Assembly: GCA_016176605.1 (NCBI GenBank)
Contig: JACOWW010000004.1
Location: forward strand, 1 to 46,529
Direction: 5' to 3'
From: Candidatus Saccharimonadota bacterium
Lineage (GTDB): Bacteria; Patescibacteriota; Saccharimonadia; Saccharimonadales; UBA10212
Length of the DNA stretch: 46,529 nt
In this document: in pieces, positions 15,584 through 22,814 of the stretch
Numbering within the stretch: position 1 is the stretch's first letter
How the letters are laid out: every line of letters starts with the position of its first letter
Made by a program: the position numbers and the translations under genes
Notes under the pieces: model-generated
What the model was told of the DNA's origin: nothing
The model's database searches: none
The model's input: the letters and a program-made list of their open reading frames with translations, nothing else

Positions 15584-16405
15584 TTATTGTTCCTCGTGCC
15601 GCTTCTTAAGTCTCAGTGAATTTAATCCCAAGGCCATTATAGTAATTGAGGTCGCAAATAGCAGATCGTCTATCCCGCCATTATAGTACGTTCCTGCCGC
15701 GGCCTGATAGAGAAAGAGGTATTCGGTAAAATATTCAAACGCTAGGGCAAAAATTAGAAGCAAAATGCGACTCCGCATTACGCCTCCTAAAAATTTCCTA
15801 GACAGCTGAAATGTCAGCAACACAATTGACAAATATATGGCATCGCCAAAGGGGGTACTAAAGCTCAAGAAAGTGGCAATACTATTTGAAACACCTGAAA
15901 AGTCAAACTGTAAATCTCTTATGAATAAAAAGTATGAAGCAGCGAGTGCAAGAACTGGGATAATAATAACAGAGAGTCTCCCCTTTAAAGTATGCAAGGA
16001 AAACTTTGAGCCGGCTACTTTGAACAAAGACAGTGAGCCAAGTATATAAAAAATTATGATTGAGAAATAGCCCAGATCTGCTAATGATGGAAACGGTACC
16101 TCAACTTTGGCGATAATATTGTAATAGCTGAAAACAATCTGGCCAAAAGCCAAGCTCAGTAAACCAAGCGAGAAGAAACTGATACCACGACCGACTATAC
16201 TCTTAAAACCGCCCCAGCTTTTGGCTATATTCAGGCCGTTTAGACCGCCTAGAACCGCTACAAGGGCGTAAGCAAAACCGTAGTAATAGTTTTGGGGATC
16301 GGATTGCAGATGTCTGATATTAATTTCAGCCCACCAGCCTACGAAAAACAAGTAGAGTACCAGTAAGAAATACGTTAGTTTACTACGAAAGAAGCCAGTA
16401 AACAT
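15584..16405 (-). CDS. multi-pass membrane protein, probable sensor of the histidine-kinase operon
   Basis: The 273-aa product has about eight hydrophobic helices separated by short loops. The segment VPFPSLADLGYFSIIIFYILG resembles a motif of the membrane module attached to many actinobacterial GGDEF/EAL signalling proteins (family memory, not searched). Here the module stands alone and the kinase is encoded two genes downstream. A TAAACT box 6 nt before the ATG suggests a leaderless operon start. Confidence 0.7.
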   Translation of the reverse strand: MFTGFFRSKLTYFLLVLYLFFVGWWAEINIRHLQSDPQNYYYGFAYALVAVLGGLNGLNIAKSWGGFKSIVGRGISFFSLGLLSLAFGQIVFSYYNIIAKVEVPFPSLADLGYFSIIIFYILGSLSLFKVAGSKFSLHTLKGRLSVIIIPVLALAASYFLFIRDLQFDFSGVSNSIATFLSFSTPFGDAIYLSIVLLTFQLSRKFLGGVMRSRILLLIFALAFEYFTEYLFLYQAAAGTYYNGGIDDLLFATSITIMALGLNSLRLKKRHEEQ

Positions 16406-16438
16406 AAACCCAGTTTAGCACAAGTTAGACCACCCTAT

Positions 16439-17299
16439 TCAATCTCTAGGCAGCAAGCCCCATAGGTTGCTTTCGATATATACTGCCCGACCGTCAGCTT
16501 TGTTAACATACCATGTACCAGTTTCACGACATTCCCAAACTTCGCCAACTTGCCCAATCTCAGTCTGTGGAGTTTGTTCCGCTACTTTCATTTTAATTAG
16601 ACCTGGGTCAGTTAGCTGGTACCAGCACTCAGGCTGATATTGAAAACGGAAATTATTAAATTCTTCTAGACTTGCGAGTACTACTATAGCCTTAGGATCT
16701 ATGCGTAAAGGGCGCATATTTTTTCGAGCTAACGAGCGTAGCCAACCATCAATCGGTAAGTTATCTTCTTGACGTTTTAATTCTATATATTTAGCAAAGC
16801 CCGGGTCGCCATTTTTTGCCTTGTAAGCCCCATATCCGCTAGGACGAAAGTCGCTAATAATATATTCAATGCCCTTTATAGCTGCGACTTCTTTAATCTT
16901 AGTCACTAATACATCTGTTAGGCTCTTGCCTTGGGCATCAGGCCTGATACTTACAGACATAAGTACTATAGCGTTACCATCCGGCTGGTAGGTGTTGGCA
17001 TAAGTCATATCATTGCCAGCTATCTCACCCCAAGTAGGCAGACTTTCGGGATTACCATCCCACACAACCCGATTAGTCGAAAAGGAGGCTAAGGGTCGTG
17101 AATTTTCGTCACACAACAGAATTTGGCCAGCAGAAAATATCGTTGCTTGCTCGTCAAACTGTTCCGGTGTAAATCTTAACCAAGGGGCCCAGTTCGGGAC
17201 TTCTAATACATCATATATTTCCTGTCCACGGCCTAAAGTACTTTCAAACCTAAATTCACTTGGGGGTTGTGACGTTAAATGTTCTAAACTCGTGTTCAT
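16439..17299 (-). CDS. GNAT-like acyltransferase, substrate unknown
   Basis: Residues about 110-150 read VLMSVSIRPDAQGKSLTDVLVTKIKEVAAIKGIEY, matching the beta4-P-loop-alpha3 part of GNAT N-acetyltransferases, where Q/R-x-x-G-x-A/S binds acetyl-CoA. The rest (286 aa in all) is larger than a minimal GNAT domain, and the substrate site is not recognisable. TATAAA lies 5 nt before the ATG. Nearby is an arginine decarboxylase, so agmatine or another polyamine is a possible substrate; this is inference from position only. Confidence 0.65.
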   Translation of the reverse strand: MNTSLEHLTSQPPSEFRFESTLGRGQEIYDVLEVPNWAPWLRFTPEQFDEQATIFSAGQILLCDENSRPLASFSTNRVVWDGNPESLPTWGEIAGNDMTYANTYQPDGNAIVLMSVSIRPDAQGKSLTDVLVTKIKEVAAIKGIEYIISDFRPSGYGAYKAKNGDPGFAKYIELKRQEDNLPIDGWLRSLARKNMRPLRIDPKAIVVLASLEEFNNFRFQYQPECWYQLTDPGLIKMKVAEQTPQTEIGQVGEVWECRETGTWYVNKADGRAVYIESNLWGLLPRD

Positions 17300-17327
17300 A
17301 CTAATTTATATAATAACTTAAATCTGC

Positions 17328-17378
17328 AGGAGGCCGGAGAGAGACACGCTCACGCGCGCCATCATCTCCGGTCCTCCT
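17328..17378 (-). terminator. long GC-rich hairpin at the end of the membrane-protein gene
   Basis: AGGAGGCCGGAGA (17328-17340) pairs with TCTCCGGTCCTCCT (17365-17378) around a GCGCGCGTGAGC loop region, starting right at the stop codon. Confidence 0.6.
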
Positions 17379-17962
17379 TAATGCGGCATCTCCCGCCTAG
17401 CGAACAGGGTTGCTGCAATAAGTCCCTGTGCTACCAGGAGGTAAACAGGGAACGCTACAGAGGCGAAATTGTATTCCGCCACTGCGGCCACACCCAGTGC
17501 GGCAGCCACAGCATCCGCTGTCCAGACAGCCAAAGACTCAGTACGGGGCTGCCTGTAGGCTTCTCGGAGGGTTGGCCAGGCGGCAGCGGCATCAGCCGCG
17601 ACCGCGACCGCGGCGGCGACCGTTACCGGCAGACCGAAGATCTGCCAGGCCACGATCGTGGCTACCGCCGCTAAGCCCAGAAACCAGTCGTACCACTCTC
17701 CCCCTTGCTTCCCCCACTTGGGAACCAAGGAGAGAACAAAGACCGCCACAGTAAGCCCAACGTACACCAGGCTCACGTAGGCGCCAGCGCCGGCGCCACC
17801 TTCAAGAGCCGAACCGGCTCCGAGGGTGGCGATCAGCGCCCAAACGCCCCAACTGACCCTATGGGGCCGCGTTCTTCCTTTTTTGACGATGTCGTAAACG
17901 TAGTAGCTGGCAGCAAGAGCTGCCAGCACCGCGCCTACGATCCCGAGGATCTCTCGATCCAT
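17378..17962 (-). CDS. GC-rich multi-pass membrane protein, possibly PQ-loop-like
   Basis: The 194-aa product is alanine/valine-rich with six or seven hydrophobic helices. Two similar segments, YDIVKKGRTRPHRVSWGVWALIATLG and LREAYRQPRTESLAVWTADAVAAALG, suggest an internal duplication like that of PQ-loop/SemiSWEET transporters; this is inference. A strong AAGGAGGTGGTGA ribosome-binding site and a long terminal hairpin flank it. Codon use is very GC-rich, like the gene at 11630-13210 and unlike all neighbours, which suggests recent acquisition. It sits between the GNAT gene and the arginine decarboxylase gene, so export or uptake of an arginine or agmatine-like compound is conceivable but unproven. 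Confidence 0.7.
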   Translation of the reverse strand: MDREILGIVGAVLAALAASYYVYDIVKKGRTRPHRVSWGVWALIATLGAGSALEGGAGAGAYVSLVYVGLTVAVFVLSLVPKWGKQGGEWYDWFLGLAAVATIVAWQIFGLPVTVAAAVAVAADAAAAWPTLREAYRQPRTESLAVWTADAVAAALGVAAVAEYNFASVAFPVYLLVAQGLIAATLFARREMPH

Positions 17963-18069
17963 CGGTCACCACCTCCTTGGTAGCATTATGCACACCAAAG
18001 CATACTATATCATTTTTTTATAAAATTGGAAGTCAAGCTTTTGTTTTCCAAGCCCTAGCTTCACACGGA

Positions 18070-18660
18070 TTACCAAGCCGGCATGTTAGCTGTGGCTGGT
18101 TCCCAGCCCTCAGACCGATAAGCCGCTACAACCAAAGCACATACTGGTACATCAACGCAGGTTATGCCTGCGACTTTCATACACATTTCCCCTAAATCTG
18201 TATTCCTGTTACGTTGTAAATCTTCAAGGCTGGCTTCAATATCGCGGCGAACTGTCTTTTCGCTTGAGCCTTCATGTTCTACAAAAAGCCCCATGCCAGT
18301 TTTTTGGTCTTGAACCCAGCCAATTCCAGCCCACGCTTCATCGTTTGGCGTAGTAATTCTCTTATCGGCTTTCACAACATACAGCTTGTCACCCCATTTC
18401 CCAGGCTGATCTGCGATTGGACCATCAGCAACTTTTATCTCTGCCCCCGGCGGGATAATTGAACTTAGTTGTATAAGATTATAATTTGCCACTCCCGCTT
18501 CGTGCAAAGCTGTGTCAAAAGCAGATAGCGCTGTGTGACCCCTCCCCGTTCCGGATGCAACTTGTATGACCAAGCTCCCTACCTTGCTGGGCAAATTCTC
18601 ATCATCACGCCAGGCGAGATCAAGTTCTGACATACGCTCGGCAGGTCTAGTTTGCTTCAT
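18070..18660 (-). CDS. pyruvoyl-dependent arginine decarboxylase
   Basis: Converts arginine to agmatine and CO2 with a self-generated pyruvoyl group. The 196-aa protein shows GTGRGHTALSAFDTALHEAG, then NYNLIQLSSIIPPGAE. The SS pair (Ser66-Ser67) is where the family self-cleaves, leaving pyruvate on the new alpha chain. Downstream GIGW...GLFVEHEG and an acidic helix fit the rest of the fold. In other bacteria the enzyme serves polyamine synthesis or acid resistance. It is divergent from two response-regulator genes across a symmetric palindrome. An AAGGAA site lies before the ATG. Confidence 0.88.
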   Translation of the reverse strand: MKQTRPAERMSELDLAWRDDENLPSKVGSLVIQVASGTGRGHTALSAFDTALHEAGVANYNLIQLSSIIPPGAEIKVADGPIADQPGKWGDKLYVVKADKRITTPNDEAWAGIGWVQDQKTGMGLFVEHEGSSEKTVRRDIEASLEDLQRNRNTDLGEMCMKVAGITCVDVPVCALVVAAYRSEGWEPATANMPAW

Positions 18661-18710
18661 GATGTTAGTTCCTTGCTGTTCTAGAAAGATATTTTTCAGT
18701 TCTGTTGAGG

Positions 18711-18770
18711 ACTATAAAACGCACGTTTTAGCCTAAAGTATTTAACTTGGGCTAAAACGTGCGTTAATAT
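18711..18770. promoter_or_regulatory. divergent promoters interleaved with a 16-bp palindrome
   Basis: AACGCACGTTTTAGCC (18718-18733) and its exact complement (18750-18765) are separated by 16 nt. On the plus strand TTAACT (18742-18747), 17 nt, TAATAT (18765-18770) form a good promoter for the response regulators. On the minus strand a weaker ACTTTA (18739-18734), 17 nt, TATAGT (18716-18711) faces the decarboxylase. Each palindrome arm occupies one promoter spacer, as expected for a shared operator. Confidence 0.6.
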
Positions 18771-18813
18771 ACTAAAGAACGTCTACGCTAAACTTTAGCA
18801 CATCATAATTCTT

Positions 18814-19221
18814 ATGTCAACTCAAAACTATAAAAAACCTGCAGTTAAAATCGCTGTCATTGAAGACGACCAGCCAATCAGGGAAATGTATGCCATGAAG
18901 CTGCGTACCAGTGGCTTTGAGGTTGCGGTCGCCGAAGATGGCCAACAGGGTTTAAGCCTGGCAAAAAAGTTTCTGCCAGATCTCATACTGTTAGATTTGC
19001 GTATGCCCATTATGGATGGGACTGAGATGTTAAAGCAGCTACGCGCAGAGAACTGGGGCCAAAAGATACTGGTTATTATCCTGACCAATATTAGCCCAGA
19101 TGAAACTCCTATGGATTTAAGGCTGTTGAAAGTGGAAAAGTATATCGTCAAGGCTCATTATACGCCCCGTCAGGTGCTCGATGAGGTAATGGCGGTCCTG
19201 CGTCGCTACGGCAAAATCTAG
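18814..19221 (+). CDS. single-domain response regulator (receiver only)
   Basis: The 135-aa product is one CheY-like receiver domain with acidic pocket EDD (residues 17-19), phospho-acceptor Asp61 (LLDLRMP), Thr in ILTN and Lys in YIVKAH. There is no DNA-binding output domain, so it probably acts by protein contact or as a relay. It is the first of two adjacent receivers, followed 37 bases later by the second, and its promoter overlaps a long palindrome shared with the divergent arginine decarboxylase gene. Confidence 0.9.
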   Translation: MSTQNYKKPAVKIAVIEDDQPIREMYAMKLRTSGFEVAVAEDGQQGLSLAKKFLPDLILLDLRMPIMDGTEMLKQLRAENWGQKILVIILTNISPDETPMDLRLLKVEKYIVKAHYTPRQVLDEVMAVLRRYGKI

Positions 19222-19258
19222 ACGATAGGCATTTTTTGGGTGTAGTATAGAAGGCAAG

Positions 19259-19657
19259 ATGGCAAAGATAGCGATTATCGAAGACGACCTGGCGATAGCC
19301 CAGATGTATCGCCTCAAGTTTGAGGCCGAAGGCTATGAGGCCGAAATTGCTGAAAACGGCCGACTGGGATTGATACTGTGCGAACAGATGAAGCCCGATA
19401 TCGTACTACTGGACCTGATGATGCCGGAGATGAACGGCGATGAGATGCTGGAAAAAATGCGCCAAACCGATTGGGGTAAAAATATTAAGGTTATTATTTT
19501 AACTAACGTCGGCGAACAGGAAGCGCCAGAGGCGCTGAAGAAGCTCAACGTCAGTGCTTTTATTGTTAAAGCTGATATGACGCCGCGCCAGGTCGCCGAT
19601 ATTGTAAAATCACACTTATTACCACCCGCCCAGGGGCCAGCTGCCGTAATCGCTTAA
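19259..19657 (+). CDS. second single-domain response regulator
   Basis: The 132-aa receiver has EDD (8-10), Asp52 in LLDLMMP, ILTNV and FIVKAD. It is clearly paralogous to the preceding receiver and probably arose by tandem duplication. TATAGA lies 7 nt before the ATG, so it may have its own leaderless transcript, although AGAAGG could also serve as a ribosome-binding site. Two receivers with one nearby kinase suggest a branched or phosphate-sink arrangement; this is inference. Confidence 0.9.
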   Translation: MAKIAIIEDDLAIAQMYRLKFEAEGYEAEIAENGRLGLILCEQMKPDIVLLDLMMPEMNGDEMLEKMRQTDWGKNIKVIILTNVGEQEAPEALKKLNVSAFIVKADMTPRQVADIVKSHLLPPAQGPAAVIA

Positions 19658-19697
19658 AGATTCGCTTACTCAAAGAAAAATTAGTTATTATTGACTT

Positions 19698-21101
19698 ATG
19701 AGAATTGGGATTGTTGGCTGGGGGGTAGAAACTCAAAGTGCTTACCGCTACTTTGGGCCTGAGCACGAGTATCTGATTGTTAACGAACACCCGCGTGATG
19801 ATTTTCCGCCCGAGTCGGATAAAGTTAAGATCCAGTTTTTGAAAGATGAAAAGCCGCCCGGTATCACCAGCAATGTTATGGACCTGAGCTATTTGGATGG
19901 CATCGAAAAATGTGACAAAATTATCTATTCTGTCACTTCGGTTAAAAATCTGGAGCAAAAATTTGGCGACGATAGGGATTTTTGGCAAAAGACTTACACT
20001 GTTTGGCATATTTTCTTCAAAGAAGTAAGAACCAAAAATCTCATTGGTGTTACTGGCACCAAAGGCAAGGGCACCACATCGACCCTGATATACGAGATGC
20101 TAAAGGCCACCCTTCGACAAAGCTCAGGGCCTTCGGGCGGACCTAAAGTTTATTTAGCCGGCAATATAGGGACTAGCGTCTTGGACATCTTAGGCGCCGT
20201 CCAAGAAGGCGATTGGGTAGTTTTAGAGATGACCAACTACCAACTTTACAAGTTCCCCTACAGCCCCCATATCGCAGTTTCTCTTATGATTACAAAGGAG
20301 CATCAGGACTGGCATGAAGATATGGATGAATATATCGCCGCCAAGACTAACCTCTTCGCCCATCAAAAAAAGGACGACATCGCCATTTATTTTGCTGGTA
20401 ACGAATACTCTCAACAGATCGCTGGCAGCTCGCCCGGCATAAAAATCCCCTACTTTGCCAAGCCTGGAGCAGTCGCTAAAGATGAAGGGGTAATTGTTAT
20501 TGGCGATCCGGAAACGGAAATTATTAAAACCGATGAAGTTAAACTCATCGGCGAGCACAATTTAGAAAACATTTGCGCGGCGCTAACCACCGTATGGTTT
20601 ACTCTGAGCGAAGTCGAAGGGCAAATCAAGTTGGAAGCCATCCGCAAAGTCTTATCAACTTTCAGCGGCTTGGAACACCGGTTGGAGTTCGTGCGGGAAG
20701 TAGATGAGGTTAAATATTATGATGATTCGTTTGGAACTACACCAGATACAGCTATCGTAGCGCTGCAGGCGTTCGTAGAGCCAAAGATTATTATCTTGGG
20801 CGGGCACGATAAGGGCTTGCCATTTGATGAGTTAGTGAATGAAGTAATCAAACAACGCGTCCGTAAAGTGATTGCCGTCGGTGACACAGGGGAAAAGATC
20901 ACCAAATCATTAATGGACAAGGGTTACAAAGATATCGTAACCGGGCTTAAAACCATGCCAGAAATAGTCGCGGCCGCTCGCGAAGCCGCCCAGCCGGGTG
21001 ACGTAGTCTTGCTTTCTGCCGGCACTTCTAGTTTCGGTTTGTTTAAAGATTACAAGGACCGCGGTGAGCAGTTTAAGACAGCTGTTGCAGCACTCGTTTA
21101 A
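19698..21101 (+). CDS. murD: UDP-N-acetylmuramoyl-L-alanine:D-glutamate ligase (MurD-like)
   Basis: ATP-dependent Mur ligase that adds D-glutamate to UDP-MurNAc-L-Ala. The 467-aa product has an N-terminal Rossmann-like domain (GIVGWGVETQSA), the ATP-binding GVTGTKGKGTTST, MITKEHQDWHEDMDEY and the carbamylated-Lys region, GEHNLENICAA, FSGLEHRLEFV, YYDDSFGTTPDT and IILGGHDKG. Assignment to MurD over other Mur ligases rests on this pattern and on the convergent glutamate racemase gene, whose 3' end overlaps by 29 bases. Two REP-like insertions keep the frame: TLRQSSGPSGG (20108-20140) and TLSEVEG (20603-20621). Confidence 0.88.
   Translation: MRIGIVGWGVETQSAYRYFGPEHEYLIVNEHPRDDFPPESDKVKIQFLKDEKPPGITSNVMDLSYLDGIEKCDKIIYSVTSVKNLEQKFGDDRDFWQKTYTVWHIFFKEVRTKNLIGVTGTKGKGTTSTLIYEMLKATLRQSSGPSGGPKVYLAGNIGTSVLDILGAVQEGDWVVLEMTNYQLYKFPYSPHIAVSLMITKEHQDWHEDMDEYIAAKTNLFAHQKKDDIAIYFAGNEYSQQIAGSSPGIKIPYFAKPGAVAKDEGVIVIGDPETEIIKTDEVKLIGEHNLENICAALTTVWFTLSEVEGQIKLEAIRKVLSTFSGLEHRLEFVREVDEVKYYDDSFGTTPDTAIVALQAFVEPKIIILGGHDKGLPFDELVNEVIKQRVRKVIAVGDTGEKITKSLMDKGYKDIVTGLKTMPEIVAAAREAAQPGDVVLLSAGTSSFGLFKDYKDRGEQFKTAVAALV
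20108..20140. repeat. REP-like insertion in murD
   Basis: CCTTCGACAAAGCTCAGGG followed by CCTTCGGGCGG, the type of sequence widely dispersed in bacterial intergenic DNA, is here read as RQSSGPSGG. Confidence 0.6.
20603..20621. repeat. REP-like insertion in murD (LSEVEG)
   Basis: CTCTGAGCGAAGTCGAAGG encodes LSEVEG. The related sequence at 41993-42046 lies between recX and recA. Confidence 0.6.
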
Positions 21102-21783
21102 GTTGGGCTACCACCGCTCTTTCGGGTTGTATGACCTTAGCCCTGTTTTTTGAGTAATCCTCGATTAGCTGTTCAATCCAGTGGTAGTGGGTACAGCCCA
21201 GCACGATTTGGTCAGCTCCTGCATCACAAACTTCGCTAACTATTTTTGCGATTTTTTCGCGGTCTACTCTGTTATTTTCTATCATATAGGTCCAATCGCT
21301 GCAGTCTGGTTCGAGAACTTTTACATTCTTGGCAAATTCTTCCTTGAGCCACTTGTAGCGATGGCTAGAAAGCGTGCGAGGCGTAGCGCAAACAGCAATT
21401 ACGCCTGTCTTACTGACCGCGGCAGCCGGTTTAACCATCGGTTCCATACCCACTATAGGTAGTGAAAATTCAGCTCTTAACCGATCCGCCAGATTGGTTG
21501 TTACAGTGTTGCAAGCAATGACGATCACTTTGCAGTTTTCATCAACAAAACTCTGGAAAATCGGTTTTACGAACGAATAAATTTCTTCGACGCTCCGCGT
21601 TCCATATGGTACATGCTGTGTATCATCTTTATAAACAATTTCCAGCTCCGGCAGCTCATTTTGGATAGCCTTAACTATTGATAAACCGCCGACCCCTGAA
21701 TCAAAAACTCCTATCTTAATTTTTTGCATCCCAGCACCAGAATCTTGATATTTCGAAATAGAATTACTCATTCTCTTCTTCAT
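21073..21783 (-). CDS. murI: glutamate racemase
   Basis: Makes D-glutamate for peptidoglycan, the substrate of the adjacent murD product. Motifs: GVFDSGVGGLSIV (substrate loop with Asp/Ser), VPYGTRS, VIACNTVTTN (first catalytic Cys), PIVGMEPMVKPA and LGCTHY (second catalytic Cys and His). The ATG given directly follows the folD stop codon. However, the first 18 residues are encoded by palindromic copy E, and the conserved protein starts at MQKIKIGVFDSG (21729), which may be the true start. The C-terminus overlaps the end of murD. Confidence 0.95.
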   Translation of the reverse strand: MKKRMSNSISKYQDSGAGMQKIKIGVFDSGVGGLSIVKAIQNELPELEIVYKDDTQHVPYGTRSVEEIYSFVKPIFQSFVDENCKVIVIACNTVTTNLADRLRAEFSLPIVGMEPMVKPAAAVSKTGVIAVCATPRTLSSHRYKWLKEEFAKNVKVLEPDCSDWTYMIENNRVDREKIAKIVSEVCDAGADQIVLGCTHYHWIEQLIEDYSKNRAKVIQPERAVVAQLKRVLQQLS

Positions 21784-21805
21784 TCAGGACTTGGTGCGGG
21801 ACAAG
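21730..21805 (+). repeat. 75-bp palindromic repeat, copy E
   Basis: CCCAGCACCAGAATCTTGAT and TCAGGACTTGGTGCGGGACA form the arms. The repeat covers the folD stop codon and the 5' end of murI. Confidence 0.8.
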
Positions 21806-22596
21806 TCTCGGGTGGCTCGGATAACATTTTCGAAGAGGGCGCAGACGGTCAGGGGGCCGACACCGCCTTTGGCTGGTGTAATGGTTAAGTCATCGCGTTT
21901 ATACACCTCTGGGCTAAGATCACCAACGGTTTTGCCTTCTTCGCTAGCTACACCGGCGTCTACGACTACAGCGCCCTGTTTAATCATGTCCGAGTAAAGT
22001 ACGGCCGGGCTACCAGTGGCCGTAATAATAATATCCGCTTGCAAGGCTCGGCCTTGCAAACCGGAGGTGCTACGGTCAATTACTTCGACGTCGTAGCCGG
22101 AACTTCTTAAAATTTTCTCCAATGGCTCACCGACCAGCTTGCCACGGCCGATAAGTAATATCTGTTTACCGGCCAGTTCAACATTGTAGCCATGCAACAG
22201 CCAAAGGATGGCCATTGGTGTTGCCGGTTCGAATTTGGCATTTTTGCCCAGGGCATCGACGTCTTTTTGAGACGCAACCATATTGACGATTTCGTCGGTT
22301 TGGGATGGATCTGACAGAGGTAACTGAACAATTATACCGTGTACTAACTTGTCATTACTTAACAGGTTAAGTAATTTTGGCACGTCCTTCTGATTTGGAG
22401 TATGCAGTTCTACTTGAATACCAATATCAGCCCCATACTTCTTCTTCAAGCGTACGTAAGTGTTAATCACCGGATCGTCTTTGACTTGAACGATAGCTAG
22501 CTTTGGAGAGATTTTTTGGGCTCGAAGCCGCCGGACATCCTTCGCTTGCCGCTCTTTAATAAACCCGGCTAATTCTTTACCATCTAGCAGTTTCAT
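21784..22596 (-). CDS. folD: bifunctional methylenetetrahydrofolate dehydrogenase/cyclohydrolase
   Basis: Interconverts 5,10-methylene- and 10-formyl-tetrahydrofolate with NADP. Family motifs in the 270-aa product: VKDDPVINTYVRLKKKYGADIG (catalytic Tyr and Lys), HGIIVQLPLSD, KDVDALG, LIGRGKLVGEPLEKIL, ADIIITATGSP and the end ITPAKGGVGPLTVCALFENV. The dinucleotide-loop sequence GRGKLVGEP differs slightly from the usual GRSxxVGxP. The last residues (DLSRTKS) come from palindromic copy E. TAATAT sits 7 nt before the ATG. It shares one-carbon metabolism with glyA further along. Confidence 0.95.
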   Translation of the reverse strand: MKLLDGKELAGFIKERQAKDVRRLRAQKISPKLAIVQVKDDPVINTYVRLKKKYGADIGIQVELHTPNQKDVPKLLNLLSNDKLVHGIIVQLPLSDPSQTDEIVNMVASQKDVDALGKNAKFEPATPMAILWLLHGYNVELAGKQILLIGRGKLVGEPLEKILRSSGYDVEVIDRSTSGLQGRALQADIIITATGSPAVLYSDMIKQGAVVVDAGVASEEGKTVGDLSPEVYKRDDLTITPAKGGVGPLTVCALFENVIRATRDLSRTKS

Positions 22597-22644
22597 CTTC
22601 TTAATATTAGCAGTAAAACCAGCCTATTTGTGACTGGTTCATTG

Positions 22645-22655
22645 TGGAGGGCCCA
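22645..22655 (-). repeat. duplicate of the tRNA-Lys 3' end
   Basis: TGGAGGGCCCA is identical to the 3' end of tRNA-Lys at 22720-22730, in the same orientation and 75 bp further downstream. A REP-like CTCCTTCGC/CTACGGCGGG palindrome follows it. Confidence 0.6.
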
Positions 22656-22702
22656 GCCTCCTTCGCTAAAACTACGGCGGGCAGGCTTAATTAAGAATAT
22701 AC

Positions 22703-22814
22703 TTTTAAACGAATCCTCTTGGAGGGCCCACTGGGACTCGAACCCAGGACACCCTGCTTAAGAGGCAGGTGCTCTAACCAACTGAGCTATGGGCCCGAGT
22801 TGATTCGTTTAAAA
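22703..22814 (-). other. 13-bp inverted repeat flanking tRNA-Lys
   Basis: TTTTAAACGAATC (22703-22715) and GATTCGTTTAAAA (22802-22814) are exact complements on either side of the tRNA, so the precursor can form a helix extending the acceptor stem. The right arm also encodes the end of the GIY-YIG protein. Confidence 0.6.
22720..22796 (-). tRNA. tRNA-Lys(CTT)
   Basis: Acceptor GGGCCCA/TGGGCCC, anticodon stem CCTGC/GCAGG with loop CTCTTAA (anticodon CTT), T-arm CTGGG-TTCGAGT-CCCAG, discriminator T and encoded CCA. The GIY-YIG gene upstream runs into its first 10 bases. Confidence 0.96.
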
